This document shows, piece by piece, positions 23,962 to 31,110 of a stretch of DNA of 36,614 nucleotides (the stretch's first letter is position 1; the number at the start of each line of letters is the position of its first letter). The notes under the pieces were generated by a model. The model saw nothing but the letters and a program-made list of their open reading frames with translations. It searched no databases and was not told the DNA's origin. Where the stretch lies: NCBI RefSeq assembly GCF_014651775.1, contig NZ_BMXN01000010.1:1-36614 (forward strand), in the 5' to 3' direction. The translations under genes were made by a program, and so were the position numbers. This DNA comes from Vreelandella hamiltonii (GTDB lineage Bacteria; Pseudomonadota; Gammaproteobacteria; Pseudomonadales; Halomonadaceae).

Positions 23962-24438
23962 TTAGGCTTTGTACGAAAAGTTGGCTCGCAAGCAACGCTC
24001 TATGCAGGCTACGCATACCATCGCTCTGAAACTGCTCGCTAATTTTTCGTAGCGCGTTGCAAATCGACGTAACTCTTTAAGCCATCCAAAGCAGCGTTCT
24101 ACCGCGTTTCTCTGGCGGTATCTGTGCTGATCAAAACGCCTCGGCAAACCAGGGCGTGTCTTGCGATGCATTTGACGTTGCGCAATAACGGGTTTTATAC
24201 CGTGCCTGTCACAGTAACGGCGCAGTTCATCACTGTCATATCCTTTATCAGCGACCACGTAGCGGCTACGTTTGCGAGGCCTTCCAACACGGCCTGGTAG
24301 ATAAACACTCTCCAGCGTCGAGATGAAATGTCGAGAATCAGCCTGCTGTCCTGGAGACAGGGTAAATGCCAGCGGCCAACCATGGGAATCACATACCAGG
24401 TGGATTTTTGTCGTTAAACCACCACGACTACGCCCCAA
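23962..24438 (-). CDS. IS5-family transposase, second frame (OrfB)
   Basis: C-terminal half of the DDE transposase: GGLTTKIHLVCDSHGWPLAF, the second catalytic Asp in YVVADKGYDSDELRRYC, and the family signature RNAVERCFGWLKELRRFATRYEKL with the catalytic Glu. It is probably made as a fusion with OrfA by a -1 frameshift at 24464-24473; the TTG at 24436-24438 is only a formal start. The stop TAA (23964-23962) uses the TA target duplication plus one flanking base. Confidence 0.9.
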   Translation of the reverse strand: MGRSRGGLTTKIHLVCDSHGWPLAFTLSPGQQADSRHFISTLESVYLPGRVGRPRKRSRYVVADKGYDSDELRRYCDRHGIKPVIAQRQMHRKTRPGLPRRFDQHRYRQRNAVERCFGWLKELRRFATRYEKLASSFRAMVCVACIERCLRANFSYKA

Positions 24439-24446
24439 TGCGTGAT

Positions 24447-24815
24447 CTACCGGTTCTTCTGAGCCCCCTTTTTGCCGCCTCCTGCGGCAGCGCGGGTGGC
24501 ACGTATCGAGGTCGAATCAATCATCCACGTATCCAGATCCATCAGTCCATCTTCACGCAGCCTGAGCTGTAAGCGAGAAAGGATAGCTTCAAACGTGCCA
24601 TCATCCCGCCATTTTCGAAAGCGCTCATAGGCAGTTGACCAGGGACCATACCGCTCGGGTAGATCTCGCCATTTGGCACCAGAACAGAGCACCCAGAAAA
24701 TACCATTGAGGACCTGCCGGTCATCCCGCCGGGGCCTGCCCATCACCTGAGTTGGCGACACAATATCTGTAATCTGCGCCCAGTTCTCATTGGATATCTC
24801 GTACCGGCCAACCAT
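24447..24815 (-). CDS. IS5-family transposase, first frame (OrfA)
   Basis: N-terminal half of the transposase, 122 residues, with the DUF4096-like start (ISNENWAQITDIV, RRDDRQVLNGIFWVLCSGAKWRDLP) and the first catalytic Asp in WMIDSTSIRAT. It ends shortly after a slippery AAAAAGGGGG run (minus strand, 24473-24464). A -1 shift there joins it to OrfB, giving a single DDE protein of roughly 280 residues. Both frames look intact, so the element may be active. Confidence 0.9.
   Translation of the reverse strand: MVGRYEISNENWAQITDIVSPTQVMGRPRRDDRQVLNGIFWVLCSGAKWRDLPERYGPWSTAYERFRKWRDDGTFEAILSRLQLRLREDGLMDLDTWMIDSTSIRATRAAAGGGKKGAQKNR
24464..24473 (-). promoter_or_regulatory. Programmed -1 frameshift site in the IS5-family element
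   Basis: On the minus strand the sequence GGC AAA AAG GGG GCT contains A5G5. Reading frame analysis shows that OrfB is in the -1 frame relative to OrfA and is open from this point on. Confidence 0.7.
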
Positions 24816-24884
24816 AATTCATTTCCCCCTATGCTTCTATTGCATGGGAAAACTTAGCAGATATCACTTTTCGTACAAAACCTA

Positions 24885-25206
24885 GCTACTATCCGTGACA
24901 TCGAACTGATGAAGGAGTGAGTGTGAGTGCACCACTGTATGCCCTTTGTTCACCAAGGTGCGCACGAGTGGTGCTTTGCTAGTAAGAAGAGACGAAATGC
25001 GTGCTTGTCCCGACACACATAGCCACCCTCGCCTCTCTTTAAGTAAATAATTATTTAGGTTTTTCACACCACTGGAACTCAACTTGCACAGTATTGGAAT
25101 GAGGGTTATTAAATTAACAACTTACTTTACTTTACATGTGATGTTGAATGTTTGTGCATTCCTTAATAACCGGCATTCAACGAACAACAAAGAGAGGATG
25201 TTCCCC
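24885..25206 (+). promoter_or_regulatory. Upstream region of the DctP gene with nested inverted repeats
   Basis: AT-rich region of 322 bases. GAATGAGGGTTATTAA (25097-25112) and TTAATAACCGGCATTC (25163-25178) are inverted repeats matching at 14 of 16 bases. TTGAATG (25144-25150) pairs with CATTCAA (25174-25180), and another CATTC is at 25157-25161. A separate palindrome TAAATAATTATTTA lies at 25044-25057. These are likely operator half-sites (GAATG). The regulator is unknown. Confidence 0.5.
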
Positions 25207-26256
25207 ATGGCGATCAACATGCACAAAAAACACGCGCTTTTGCAGCACCGATCCTCACTACTGCGTTTAAGCAGTTTCGTGGCGGGTGTGATGCTAAGTT
25301 CAGCGACCCTGGCTAGTGATATCAGCCTCAATTACGCTTTCTTTGCTCCCGCTCAAACGTTTCCCGGTGTACAGATGCAGTTCTGGGCCGATGAACTTGA
25401 AAAACGCACTGAGGGCAAGGTCACCGTCAACACCTTTCCAGGTGGCACCCTGCTCACCGCCAGCAACATGCTGGATGGCGTACTCAATGGCGTCGCCGAT
25501 ATTGGCCTTACGACAACCTCCTACGAGCCTGCACGCTTTCCGTTACTGAACCTGATGGGTGATTTCAGCGGTATCGATGTTAACTCTGAAGTGGCAAGCC
25601 AAGTTGCCTACCAATTGGTACGCGATTTTCCCCAGGAGCAGTTCGGTCTTGAGGATTTCAAAGTGATTACTGTGTTTACCTCCGAACCGGGGTATCTCCA
25701 GACGCGAGAACAGGTGAGCACACTTGAGGATCTATCCGGCCTGGAAATTCGTGTGCCGGGCGAGTCCGACACTCTGCGCACACTCGGGGCCGTGCCGATT
25801 GGCATGTCTCAAGCTGAAACCGGCGAAGCGCTCCAGGCCGGTATTGTTCAAGGAGTAGCTTCCTCCCGCGAAACCCTGATGGATCTTCAGTATGCCCGCT
25901 ATCTCGACTACATAGTGGACTACCCCCTATCCAATGTTGTGATGTTGGCAGTCATGAGCCGTCAACGCTGGGAGTCGCTGCCGGAAGATGTCCAACAGGT
26001 TATTGATGAGCTAGGCGCTGAAGCCTCTCAGTACGCCGGGCACTATCTTGATAATCATGTTCGCGAAGCCATCACCTGGGCGCAGGATAACCACAACTTG
26101 GAGATTGTCACCCTGAGTGAAGAAGAGCAGAAACGCTGGACGGGGCGTATCGAACCGCTAAATGAGCAGCGTATTGAGCAGGTTGCGGCGCAAGGCCTAC
26201 CGGCAGAGGAGCTTTACGACCGCATGTTGGCGTTAATCGAGCAATACCAGCAGTAA
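25207..26256 (+). CDS. TRAP-type solute-binding protein (DctP family), orphan
   Basis: 349 residues from ATG 25207, chosen because GAGAGG lies nine bases upstream; earlier in-frame ATGs lack a ribosome site. A Sec signal peptide (LLRLSSFVAGVMLSSATLAS) is followed by mature LNYAFFAPAQTFPGVQMQFWA, FPGGTLLTASNMLDGVLNGV, TTSYEPARFPL, and the conserved Arg in GLEIRVPG. It is a close paralogue of the lipoprotein at 20548-21612 but is predicted to be soluble in the periplasm. No DctQM pair is adjacent; the nearest is at 31111-32977 on the other strand. It is the only plus-strand gene in this part and has an elaborate upstream region. Confidence 0.92.
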   Translation: MAINMHKKHALLQHRSSLLRLSSFVAGVMLSSATLASDISLNYAFFAPAQTFPGVQMQFWADELEKRTEGKVTVNTFPGGTLLTASNMLDGVLNGVADIGLTTTSYEPARFPLLNLMGDFSGIDVNSEVASQVAYQLVRDFPQEQFGLEDFKVITVFTSEPGYLQTREQVSTLEDLSGLEIRVPGESDTLRTLGAVPIGMSQAETGEALQAGIVQGVASSRETLMDLQYARYLDYIVDYPLSNVVMLAVMSRQRWESLPEDVQQVIDELGAEASQYAGHYLDNHVREAITWAQDNHNLEIVTLSEEEQKRWTGRIEPLNEQRIEQVAAQGLPAEELYDRMLALIEQYQQ

Positions 26257-26340
26257 CGTGAATAGTCGGTGGGCCGCCCATCGTCAGCCCTGAGGCAAAC
26301 AGGCAGCCCATCTTCATATCTATTTTAGAAAGGGGGTGGA

Positions 26341-27123
26341 TTAGAAAGGGAGCGGACGTTCGGACTTAAGCTTGCGCACCATGGCAGCAAAGAATTCGTT
26401 GGCGAAGCCGCTGTCGCGAATCAGCTCGGCGGTAAGATCTGCACACTTCTGACTAATTGAGGTATCGATTTCCACATCCTCGCCACCCAAAGCCCCTGCT
26501 GCGCACTGGTTTTCCGCCGCCCGCTGGACGGTCCACAACAGGAACAGCGCCTTCTCAATCGAGGACTCGCCCACGGCGATCCCATGGTTACGTAGTACCA
26601 GAACGTGCTTGTCCCCCAGACTCTCCAACATGCGCTGTTTCTCGTCAGCAAAGAGCGTGATGCCTTCAAAATCGTGGTAGCCCACACGACCATAGAGCTG
26701 AGCACCGTAGAAATCGTGGTGGGTGAACCCTTTTTTCTTCTGCACGATGGCCGAGATGGGAACGGTATGGGTATGCAGCAGGCAGTGGATATCCTCTCGC
26801 GCCCCGTGTACCGCGCTATGCAGAGCAAAGCCAGCGGGGTTGGCGTTGTAATCAGAGGCCTCAACCTTGTTACCGTCCAGGCCGACCTTCAACAGATTAA
26901 GCGGTGTCACTTCCGTGTAGTTGAGACCAAAGGGATTCACCAGATAGTGATTGTCTGAGCCCGGCACTCGGGCTGAGATATGGTTAAAAATGGTCTCCGT
27001 CCAGCCAAAGAAATCGACTAGATGGTAGCAGTAGGCGAGCTTAAGGCGTTGCTGCCACTCCTCTTCGCTGCAGCCATCGGGTTTGACCATCGTATCCGGC
27101 ATAGCTAACGGCTTAATCGTCAT
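26341..27123 (-). CDS. Class II aldolase/adducin-family protein
   Basis: 260 residues. Zinc-dependent class II aldolase fold, with ETIFNHISARVPGSDNHYLVNPFG, the metal ligands in LLHTHT (HTH) and LVLRNHGIAVGES, and a conserved Glu region between them. Known members cleave or decarboxylate small hydroxy or keto acids; many in catabolic clusters are uncharacterised. It is the last gene of the long minus-strand cluster. Its ATG directly follows the stop of the ketopantoate-reductase-like gene (TAA then ATG), so the two are translationally coupled. It may cleave a product of the upstream dehydrogenases. Confidence 0.85.
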   Translation of the reverse strand: MTIKPLAMPDTMVKPDGCSEEEWQQRLKLAYCYHLVDFFGWTETIFNHISARVPGSDNHYLVNPFGLNYTEVTPLNLLKVGLDGNKVEASDYNANPAGFALHSAVHGAREDIHCLLHTHTVPISAIVQKKKGFTHHDFYGAQLYGRVGYHDFEGITLFADEKQRMLESLGDKHVLVLRNHGIAVGESSIEKALFLLWTVQRAAENQCAAGALGGEDVEIDTSISQKCADLTAELIRDSGFANEFFAAMVRKLKSERPLPF

Positions 27124-28164
27124 TTAACACTTCTCCTTGCCATCGCAGGCATATGGGTGGTGAAGACCGGAGTCTTCGAAGTATCGCGTCAGGTGAAGAA
27201 TCGACTTGATGGTGGGAACGGGGATACCCTTGCGATCGGCCAGTTCGATCACCCCCTCGACGATCGCCGCAAGTTCGAGGGCTCGTCCCTGCCGATGATC
27301 CTGCAGCATGGAGGTACTGACAGCCCCCATGCTCTCGCCCAATTCCACAAGTTGCTGGAGGGTCATCTCGAGCTGACTACCATAGGCTTCTGCCGTCAGA
27401 CGCGTTTCGCCGAAGAGTTGGCCAACCACCCTCTGTAGTGAAGGATGACTATATAGCTGCGCAAGCGTAGTACCTGTTATCACTGAGAGAGGGTTGGAGG
27501 TCAGGTTAGCAGCGATCTTGCTCCATACAGCATCGCGGATACGCTGAGCGTAGCGCGTATCGATGCCAGCGCTTTCCAGCACCTCGATAAGCACTGACAA
27601 ACGGCTATACGTAAACGTTGAAGGAGTGCCAACCTCCCCCACCACTAGCCTGAGCGGGGTATTCGAGCAAGCGATGCCGGGGGCTTTTAGTTGTGCCGTA
27701 ATATAGACAACGCATCCTACGATGGCACTGGCAGGTAGACAGTCAACCAGCTTGCCCCCAGGGTCTACGGCTTCTATATGAAACTGCTTAACGGAACGAG
27801 GCTCCACGGCATCCATGAGTAACCACCACGGCGTGCCATTCACCATGGGCACCAAGCAGGTATGTTGGCCGAACAGCGGTTTTAATTGTGGTAACAGAGA
27901 GGGTAAAGAGTGAGCTTTAGTACACAGCAATACGATGTCTTGCTCACCAAGTTCACTACACTTATCCGAAACAGGGACGTTGGCGGTATGTTGCTCCTGC
28001 CCATCGATGAGGCAGACCCCCTGGCGCTTGATGGACGCCAGCGTCTCCCCCCTAGCCAACACGCTGACGCTATACCCCGCCACCGCAAGACGCGCCGCTA
28101 GGGTAGTGCCGATAGCGCCAGCACCCACGATAGCAATTCTAGGGGCAGCAATGGAGGCTAACAT
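27124..28164 (-). CDS. 2-Dehydropantoate 2-reductase-family oxidoreductase
   Basis: 346 residues of the ApbA/PanE family: NADP-binding GAGAIGTTLAARLAVAGY near the start, LCTKAHSLPSLLPQLKPL, MVNGTPWW, and a C-terminal helical domain with the catalytic-type Lys in VWSKIAANLTSNPLSVITG. AAGGAG lies eight bases before ATG 28162-28164; an ATG 38 codons upstream lies inside the previous gene and is unlikely. Because it is in a catabolic operon and coupled to an aldolase, it probably acts on a pathway hydroxy/keto acid rather than in pantothenate synthesis. That is inference. Confidence 0.87.
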   Translation of the reverse strand: MLASIAAPRIAIVGAGAIGTTLAARLAVAGYSVSVLARGETLASIKRQGVCLIDGQEQHTANVPVSDKCSELGEQDIVLLCTKAHSLPSLLPQLKPLFGQHTCLVPMVNGTPWWLLMDAVEPRSVKQFHIEAVDPGGKLVDCLPASAIVGCVVYITAQLKAPGIACSNTPLRLVVGEVGTPSTFTYSRLSVLIEVLESAGIDTRYAQRIRDAVWSKIAANLTSNPLSVITGTTLAQLYSHPSLQRVVGQLFGETRLTAEAYGSQLEMTLQQLVELGESMGAVSTSMLQDHRQGRALELAAIVEGVIELADRKGIPVPTIKSILHLTRYFEDSGLHHPYACDGKEKC

Positions 28165-28175
28165 TAGGCTACTCC

Positions 28176-28742
28176 TTAGGGTTTCATTAGCACCGACGAC
28201 GCTGGAAAATCCGTTGCCCACCCCTCTTTCAAGGGGGAAACAAACACATTTTCCGTTCGTGTACGGGTAATTAACCAACGTCCGTCATCCTGCTTTCTGA
28301 AGGCGTTATTAAGCCGCGATGAACGCAGCAGCGAGCTACCATCAGAAAAAATCCATGGCTGGCAGTGCACCCACTGCCCAGTCGCTGTACTACCCTCGAC
28401 GTGAATCTGCTCAGAAGTCAGGTAGTGCACATTGAGGAGTAATTGAGGATCTTTTTTCTGTCCCCAGAAATTCTCGAAGTGGCGTCGAATAGCCGTAGCA
28501 CCCTCTAGACGTCCAAACTGCCCGTCGTAATACTCACCAACCCCCTCCCAAACCGCATCCTCAGTATAGAGCGCCATGATTTGATTAATGCGCTGCTCAT
28601 CGTTCTCGATACCGTACTCCGGCATAGGGGTGTCACAAAGAAACATATACCGGGTTTGAATCCGACGGATTTCGGACTCGGCCTCTAGGGTATCGACTCG
28701 CTCTATAAGCCGCTGAAACGCGGCTGCAGATACTTCTGTCAT
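28176..28742 (-). CDS. NTF2-like (SnoaL type) protein
   Basis: 188 residues, with a helix VDTLEAESEIRRIQTRYMFLCDTP, then the NTF2-like core (LYTEDAVWEGVGEYYDGQFGRLEG, IRRHFENFWGQKKDP) and strands ending GRWLITRTRTENVFVSPL. Relatives are SnoaL-like cyclases or isomerases and dioxygenase beta-like proteins. No partner alpha subunit lies next to it, so it is more likely a free-standing enzyme. It is in the same operon, 25 bases after the flavin reductase and 11 before the PanE-like start. Confidence 0.75.
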   Translation of the reverse strand: MTEVSAAAFQRLIERVDTLEAESEIRRIQTRYMFLCDTPMPEYGIENDEQRINQIMALYTEDAVWEGVGEYYDGQFGRLEGATAIRRHFENFWGQKKDPQLLLNVHYLTSEQIHVEGSTATGQWVHCQPWIFSDGSSLLRSSRLNNAFRKQDDGRWLITRTRTENVFVSPLKEGWATDFPASSVLMKP

Positions 28743-28767
28743 ACTATTTTCCTCTGGTGATAGGCGA

Positions 28768-29721
28768 TTAACGACTCTTCGCAGTGACGCTCCAGGGGTT
28801 CCCTAGCTGCCCAATGACACGCTCCAGCCCCCCTTTCAAGACACCCATCTCCTCCTCACTCACGCCTTCGAATACCTTCTGCTCATGCTCACGCGCCATT
28901 TGCAGCAGCTTACGGGCCAGCTCACCGCCGGCATTGGTCAGGGCCAAAGAGACGTGATCATCATGGTCGCGTAACAATCCCCGGCGGGTCAGACCGCTTA
29001 GGGTGTCCTTCAGGTCTTCGATGGGCTGCGCGACTCGTTGGGCAATGGTTTCAAGGGGTAGCGCTCCTCGATCGAGCAGCAGGGTCAGCACCCGCCACTC
29101 CTTCTCATCCACCCCCATATGTTCAAGACGAGGATAGAAATCCTGACGATAGGCAGACAGTGACTGGCGCAGCAGATACAGAAAGTGGTGCCCCAAAAGC
29201 CCCTCTCCCGTCTCGGCCTCCTCTTGAGGAATCGTCATCGGGTGGGGCTCAGGCAGGGCATAGCGCCCATTGTGGAAGACTAAAGCTCCGCGCCCCTCCT
29301 GGTAGCCATACTTCAGCACCTCCCCAACGATAATGAAGTGGTCTCCGCCTTCGTACACCTGCCAAGTGCGACACTCAAAATGGGCCACAGCGCCCACTAT
29401 GCGTGCGCTCCCCCCCACTCCCTCTTCAAGATCGATCCCCTGGAACTTGTTCTCTCCCCGCTGGGCGAAACGGTTGGAGATAGGTACCTGATCACTCCCC
29501 AGTACATTGACCAAAAAGTGCTCTGCCTGGCAGTAGGCATCCAGGCTATAAGCGCCCTTATCGATGCTCCACAAAATCAGCGGCGGCGTCATGGAGACGG
29601 CATTGAAACTGCTGGCCGTTACGCCATAGTGCTCGCCTTGCGTATCACGGGTAGTGATCACCGTGACGCCGGTTGCGAACTTTCCCAAGGCGTTTCTAAA
29701 ATCTCTGGTATCAATACTCAT
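28768..29721 (-). CDS. Flavin reductase fused to a MarR-like domain
   Basis: 317 residues. Residues 1 to about 165 are a flavin-reductase-like domain (FRNALGKFATGVTVITT, GVTASSFNAVSMTPPLILWSI, HFIIVGEVLKYG). Residues about 185-310 form a MarR-like winged helix (LYLLRQSLSAYRQDFYPRL, EKEWRVLTLLLDRGALPLETIAQRV, LTRRGLLRDHDDHVSLALTNAG). This architecture is that of the C1 reductase of Acinetobacter 4-hydroxyphenylacetate 3-hydroxylase, where the C-terminal domain makes flavin reduction respond to the aromatic substrate. A GTG one codon upstream is the other possible start. No flavin-dependent monooxygenase partner is in the window. Confidence 0.88.
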   Translation of the reverse strand: MSIDTRDFRNALGKFATGVTVITTRDTQGEHYGVTASSFNAVSMTPPLILWSIDKGAYSLDAYCQAEHFLVNVLGSDQVPISNRFAQRGENKFQGIDLEEGVGGSARIVGAVAHFECRTWQVYEGGDHFIIVGEVLKYGYQEGRGALVFHNGRYALPEPHPMTIPQEEAETGEGLLGHHFLYLLRQSLSAYRQDFYPRLEHMGVDEKEWRVLTLLLDRGALPLETIAQRVAQPIEDLKDTLSGLTRRGLLRDHDDHVSLALTNAGGELARKLLQMAREHEQKVFEGVSEEEMGVLKGGLERVIGQLGNPWSVTAKSR

Positions 29722-29757
29722 CACCTTTCCCTCTTGTACTAGTTATGCAGAGGAGTA

Positions 29758-29949
29758 TCAGCGGCCTAGTTTTTCACCGGTGACACCACCTATCCCATAC
29801 TCACTTTTCGGTACCTCGCTGATAATCACCCTTACATTCTCTTTAGGTGCACTCAGCGAAGAGACCACAGCATCCGTGACTTCACTGATCAGTGACTCTT
29901 TCTGCTGCTGTGTCCGGCCTGACATCATGTAAACGTGAACGGTAGGCAT
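29758..29949 (-). CDS. 4-Oxalocrotonate tautomerase-family enzyme
   Basis: 63 residues, the size of a 4-OT subunit. After removal of Met the protein starts with the catalytic Pro1. Arg11 and Arg39 of 4-OT are conserved, and position 50 is Tyr where 4-OT has Phe. Such enzymes move a proton between enol and keto forms of 2-oxo acids from ring cleavage, as in meta-cleavage pathways. AAGGAGG precedes the start. It lies between the TRAP binding protein and the flavin reductase in the same operon, which suggests a 2-hydroxymuconate-like or phenylpyruvate-like intermediate. Confidence 0.9.
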   Translation of the reverse strand: MPTVHVYMMSGRTQQQKESLISEVTDAVVSSLSAPKENVRVIISEVPKSEYGIGGVTGEKLGR

Positions 29950-29992
29950 CGCGATCCTCCTTATTCGTATTAGAGCGTTTGGCTCAGGGTGG

Positions 29993-31021
29993 TTAAAAAG
30001 CAGTTAGCTCGCGGTACTCGTCATAGCGCTCGCTAAAGTTTTGATACGACTCAATCACCTCGGCAAAGCCGCTATCACGTTGAGCCTCCTCCTTCAGAAC
30101 CTCTTGGGTAGCCGACTGCAAGGCGACTAACACCTCGTTTGGAAAGCGCTCAACGGTCACTCCGGCACTGCGAAACTCTTCAAGAGCGGCTGACTGCGCC
30201 TGCATATCATGAGCAAACATGCGAATGCTCAGGTCACTACAGGCATTGCGCACGGCCAAGCGCTGACTCTCTGCCAAACCTGCCCAGACGTCAGCGTTGA
30301 CCAGCAACTCATTGAGGCTGCCGGGCTGATGCCAGCCTGGGAAGTAGTAGTGCTTGGCGACTTCATAGAAACCGGCACTGGTATCGATAGTGGGAAAACT
30401 GAGTTCAGCGGCACCAATGCGCCCCGTATCAAGTCCGAGAAACGTCTCACCGGCAGGAATGGAAACCGGTGACACTCCCAAGCGACTAATCACCTCTCCA
30501 CCCAGACCACTAATACGCATGTTCATGCCACTGAGGTCTTCAACACTGGTGATTTCCTCGGTGAACCATCCGCCCGCTTCAGAGATCATGCTGCCGCAGG
30601 GAATCGGCACGACATTGTGGGGTTTGTACAGTGCCTCCCACAGTTCGAGACCGCCGCCACCGTATAGCCAGGACAGGTACTTCGGCACATCGGGGCCAAA
30701 GGGAATGCTTTGAAACAGCGCGGCGGCAGGAATCTGGCCCGCCCAGTAGCTGGCGGCCGACCAACCGGCATCTAGGCTGCCGTTACCGACGTTCTCCAGA
30801 ATTTCGAAGGGGGGCGAAAAGGATCCAGCATCATAAGGAGTGAAGGTCAGCTCCCCGTTGGTCGCGGTGGAGACATCCTCGACAAAGCGATGTATTGAGG
30901 TATCGATGACCTCAAGACTGAAGGGAAAAGCGGATTGCAGGGTCAAATTCTGGGCCATCGCGGTGGAGGCGAGTAGCGATGCGCCAGTACCGATAATAGT
31001 GCTCTTCAAAGACAACTTCAT
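29993..31021 (-). CDS. dctP: TRAP transporter solute-binding protein DctP
   Basis: Periplasmic binding protein of the TRAP system next to it, 342 residues. Signal peptide to about residue 23 (LASTAMAQN), then LQSAFPFSLEVIDTSIHRF, a central segment with DLSGMNMRISGLGGEVISRLG carrying the conserved Arg, and WHQPGSLNELLVN. It resembles the TakP branch more than the two other binding proteins in the window and should bind a keto or aromatic acid. It is 89 bases after dctM, with three 14-bp repeats in that gap. Confidence 0.92.
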   Translation of the reverse strand: MKLSLKSTIIGTGASLLASTAMAQNLTLQSAFPFSLEVIDTSIHRFVEDVSTATNGELTFTPYDAGSFSPPFEILENVGNGSLDAGWSAASYWAGQIPAAALFQSIPFGPDVPKYLSWLYGGGGLELWEALYKPHNVVPIPCGSMISEAGGWFTEEITSVEDLSGMNMRISGLGGEVISRLGVSPVSIPAGETFLGLDTGRIGAAELSFPTIDTSAGFYEVAKHYYFPGWHQPGSLNELLVNADVWAGLAESQRLAVRNACSDLSIRMFAHDMQAQSAALEEFRSAGVTVERFPNEVLVALQSATQEVLKEEAQRDSGFAEVIESYQNFSERYDEYRELTAF

Positions 31022-31049
31022 GGTGTTAACTCCTGTTCTATTTGTTTCG

Positions 31050-31091
31050 TAAGTTCTATCTCTTAAGTCCTATGCCTTAAGTTCTGTGCAG
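31050..31091. repeat. Three tandem 14-bp repeats between dctM and dctP
   Basis: TAAGTTCTATCTCT, TAAGTCCTATGCCT and TAAGTTCTGTGCAG occupy 31050-31063, 31064-31077 and 31078-31091 with exact 14-base spacing and the shared core TAAGTYCTRT. They could be protein-binding iterons or simply a local expansion. Confidence 0.65.
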
Positions 31092-31110
31092 TGATGGTTG
31101 AGTCAGCGGC

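Larger units (their letters stand above)
23965..24882 (-). mobile_element. IS5-family (IS427-like) insertion sequence
   Basis: A 918-bp element. Its left end GGCTTTGTACGAAAAGT and inverted right end GGTTTTGTACGAAAAGT match at 16 of 17 bases. It is flanked by the dinucleotide TA on both sides (23963-23964 and 24883-24884), the target duplication of the IS427-type group. It contains orfA and orfB in two frames. It sits between the octopine-dehydrogenase operon and the divergent DctP gene and damages neither. Confidence 0.92.

Noticed and set aside
23962..24815. Two independent genes in the IS5-type element
   Set aside because: The catalytic Asp and Glu residues are split across the two frames and an A5G5 run lies at the junction, so they are one frameshifted transposase.
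28176..28742. A second dioxygenase beta subunit
   Set aside because: NTF2-like fold only; no alpha subunit is beside it and the length and motifs fit free-standing SnoaL-like proteins better.
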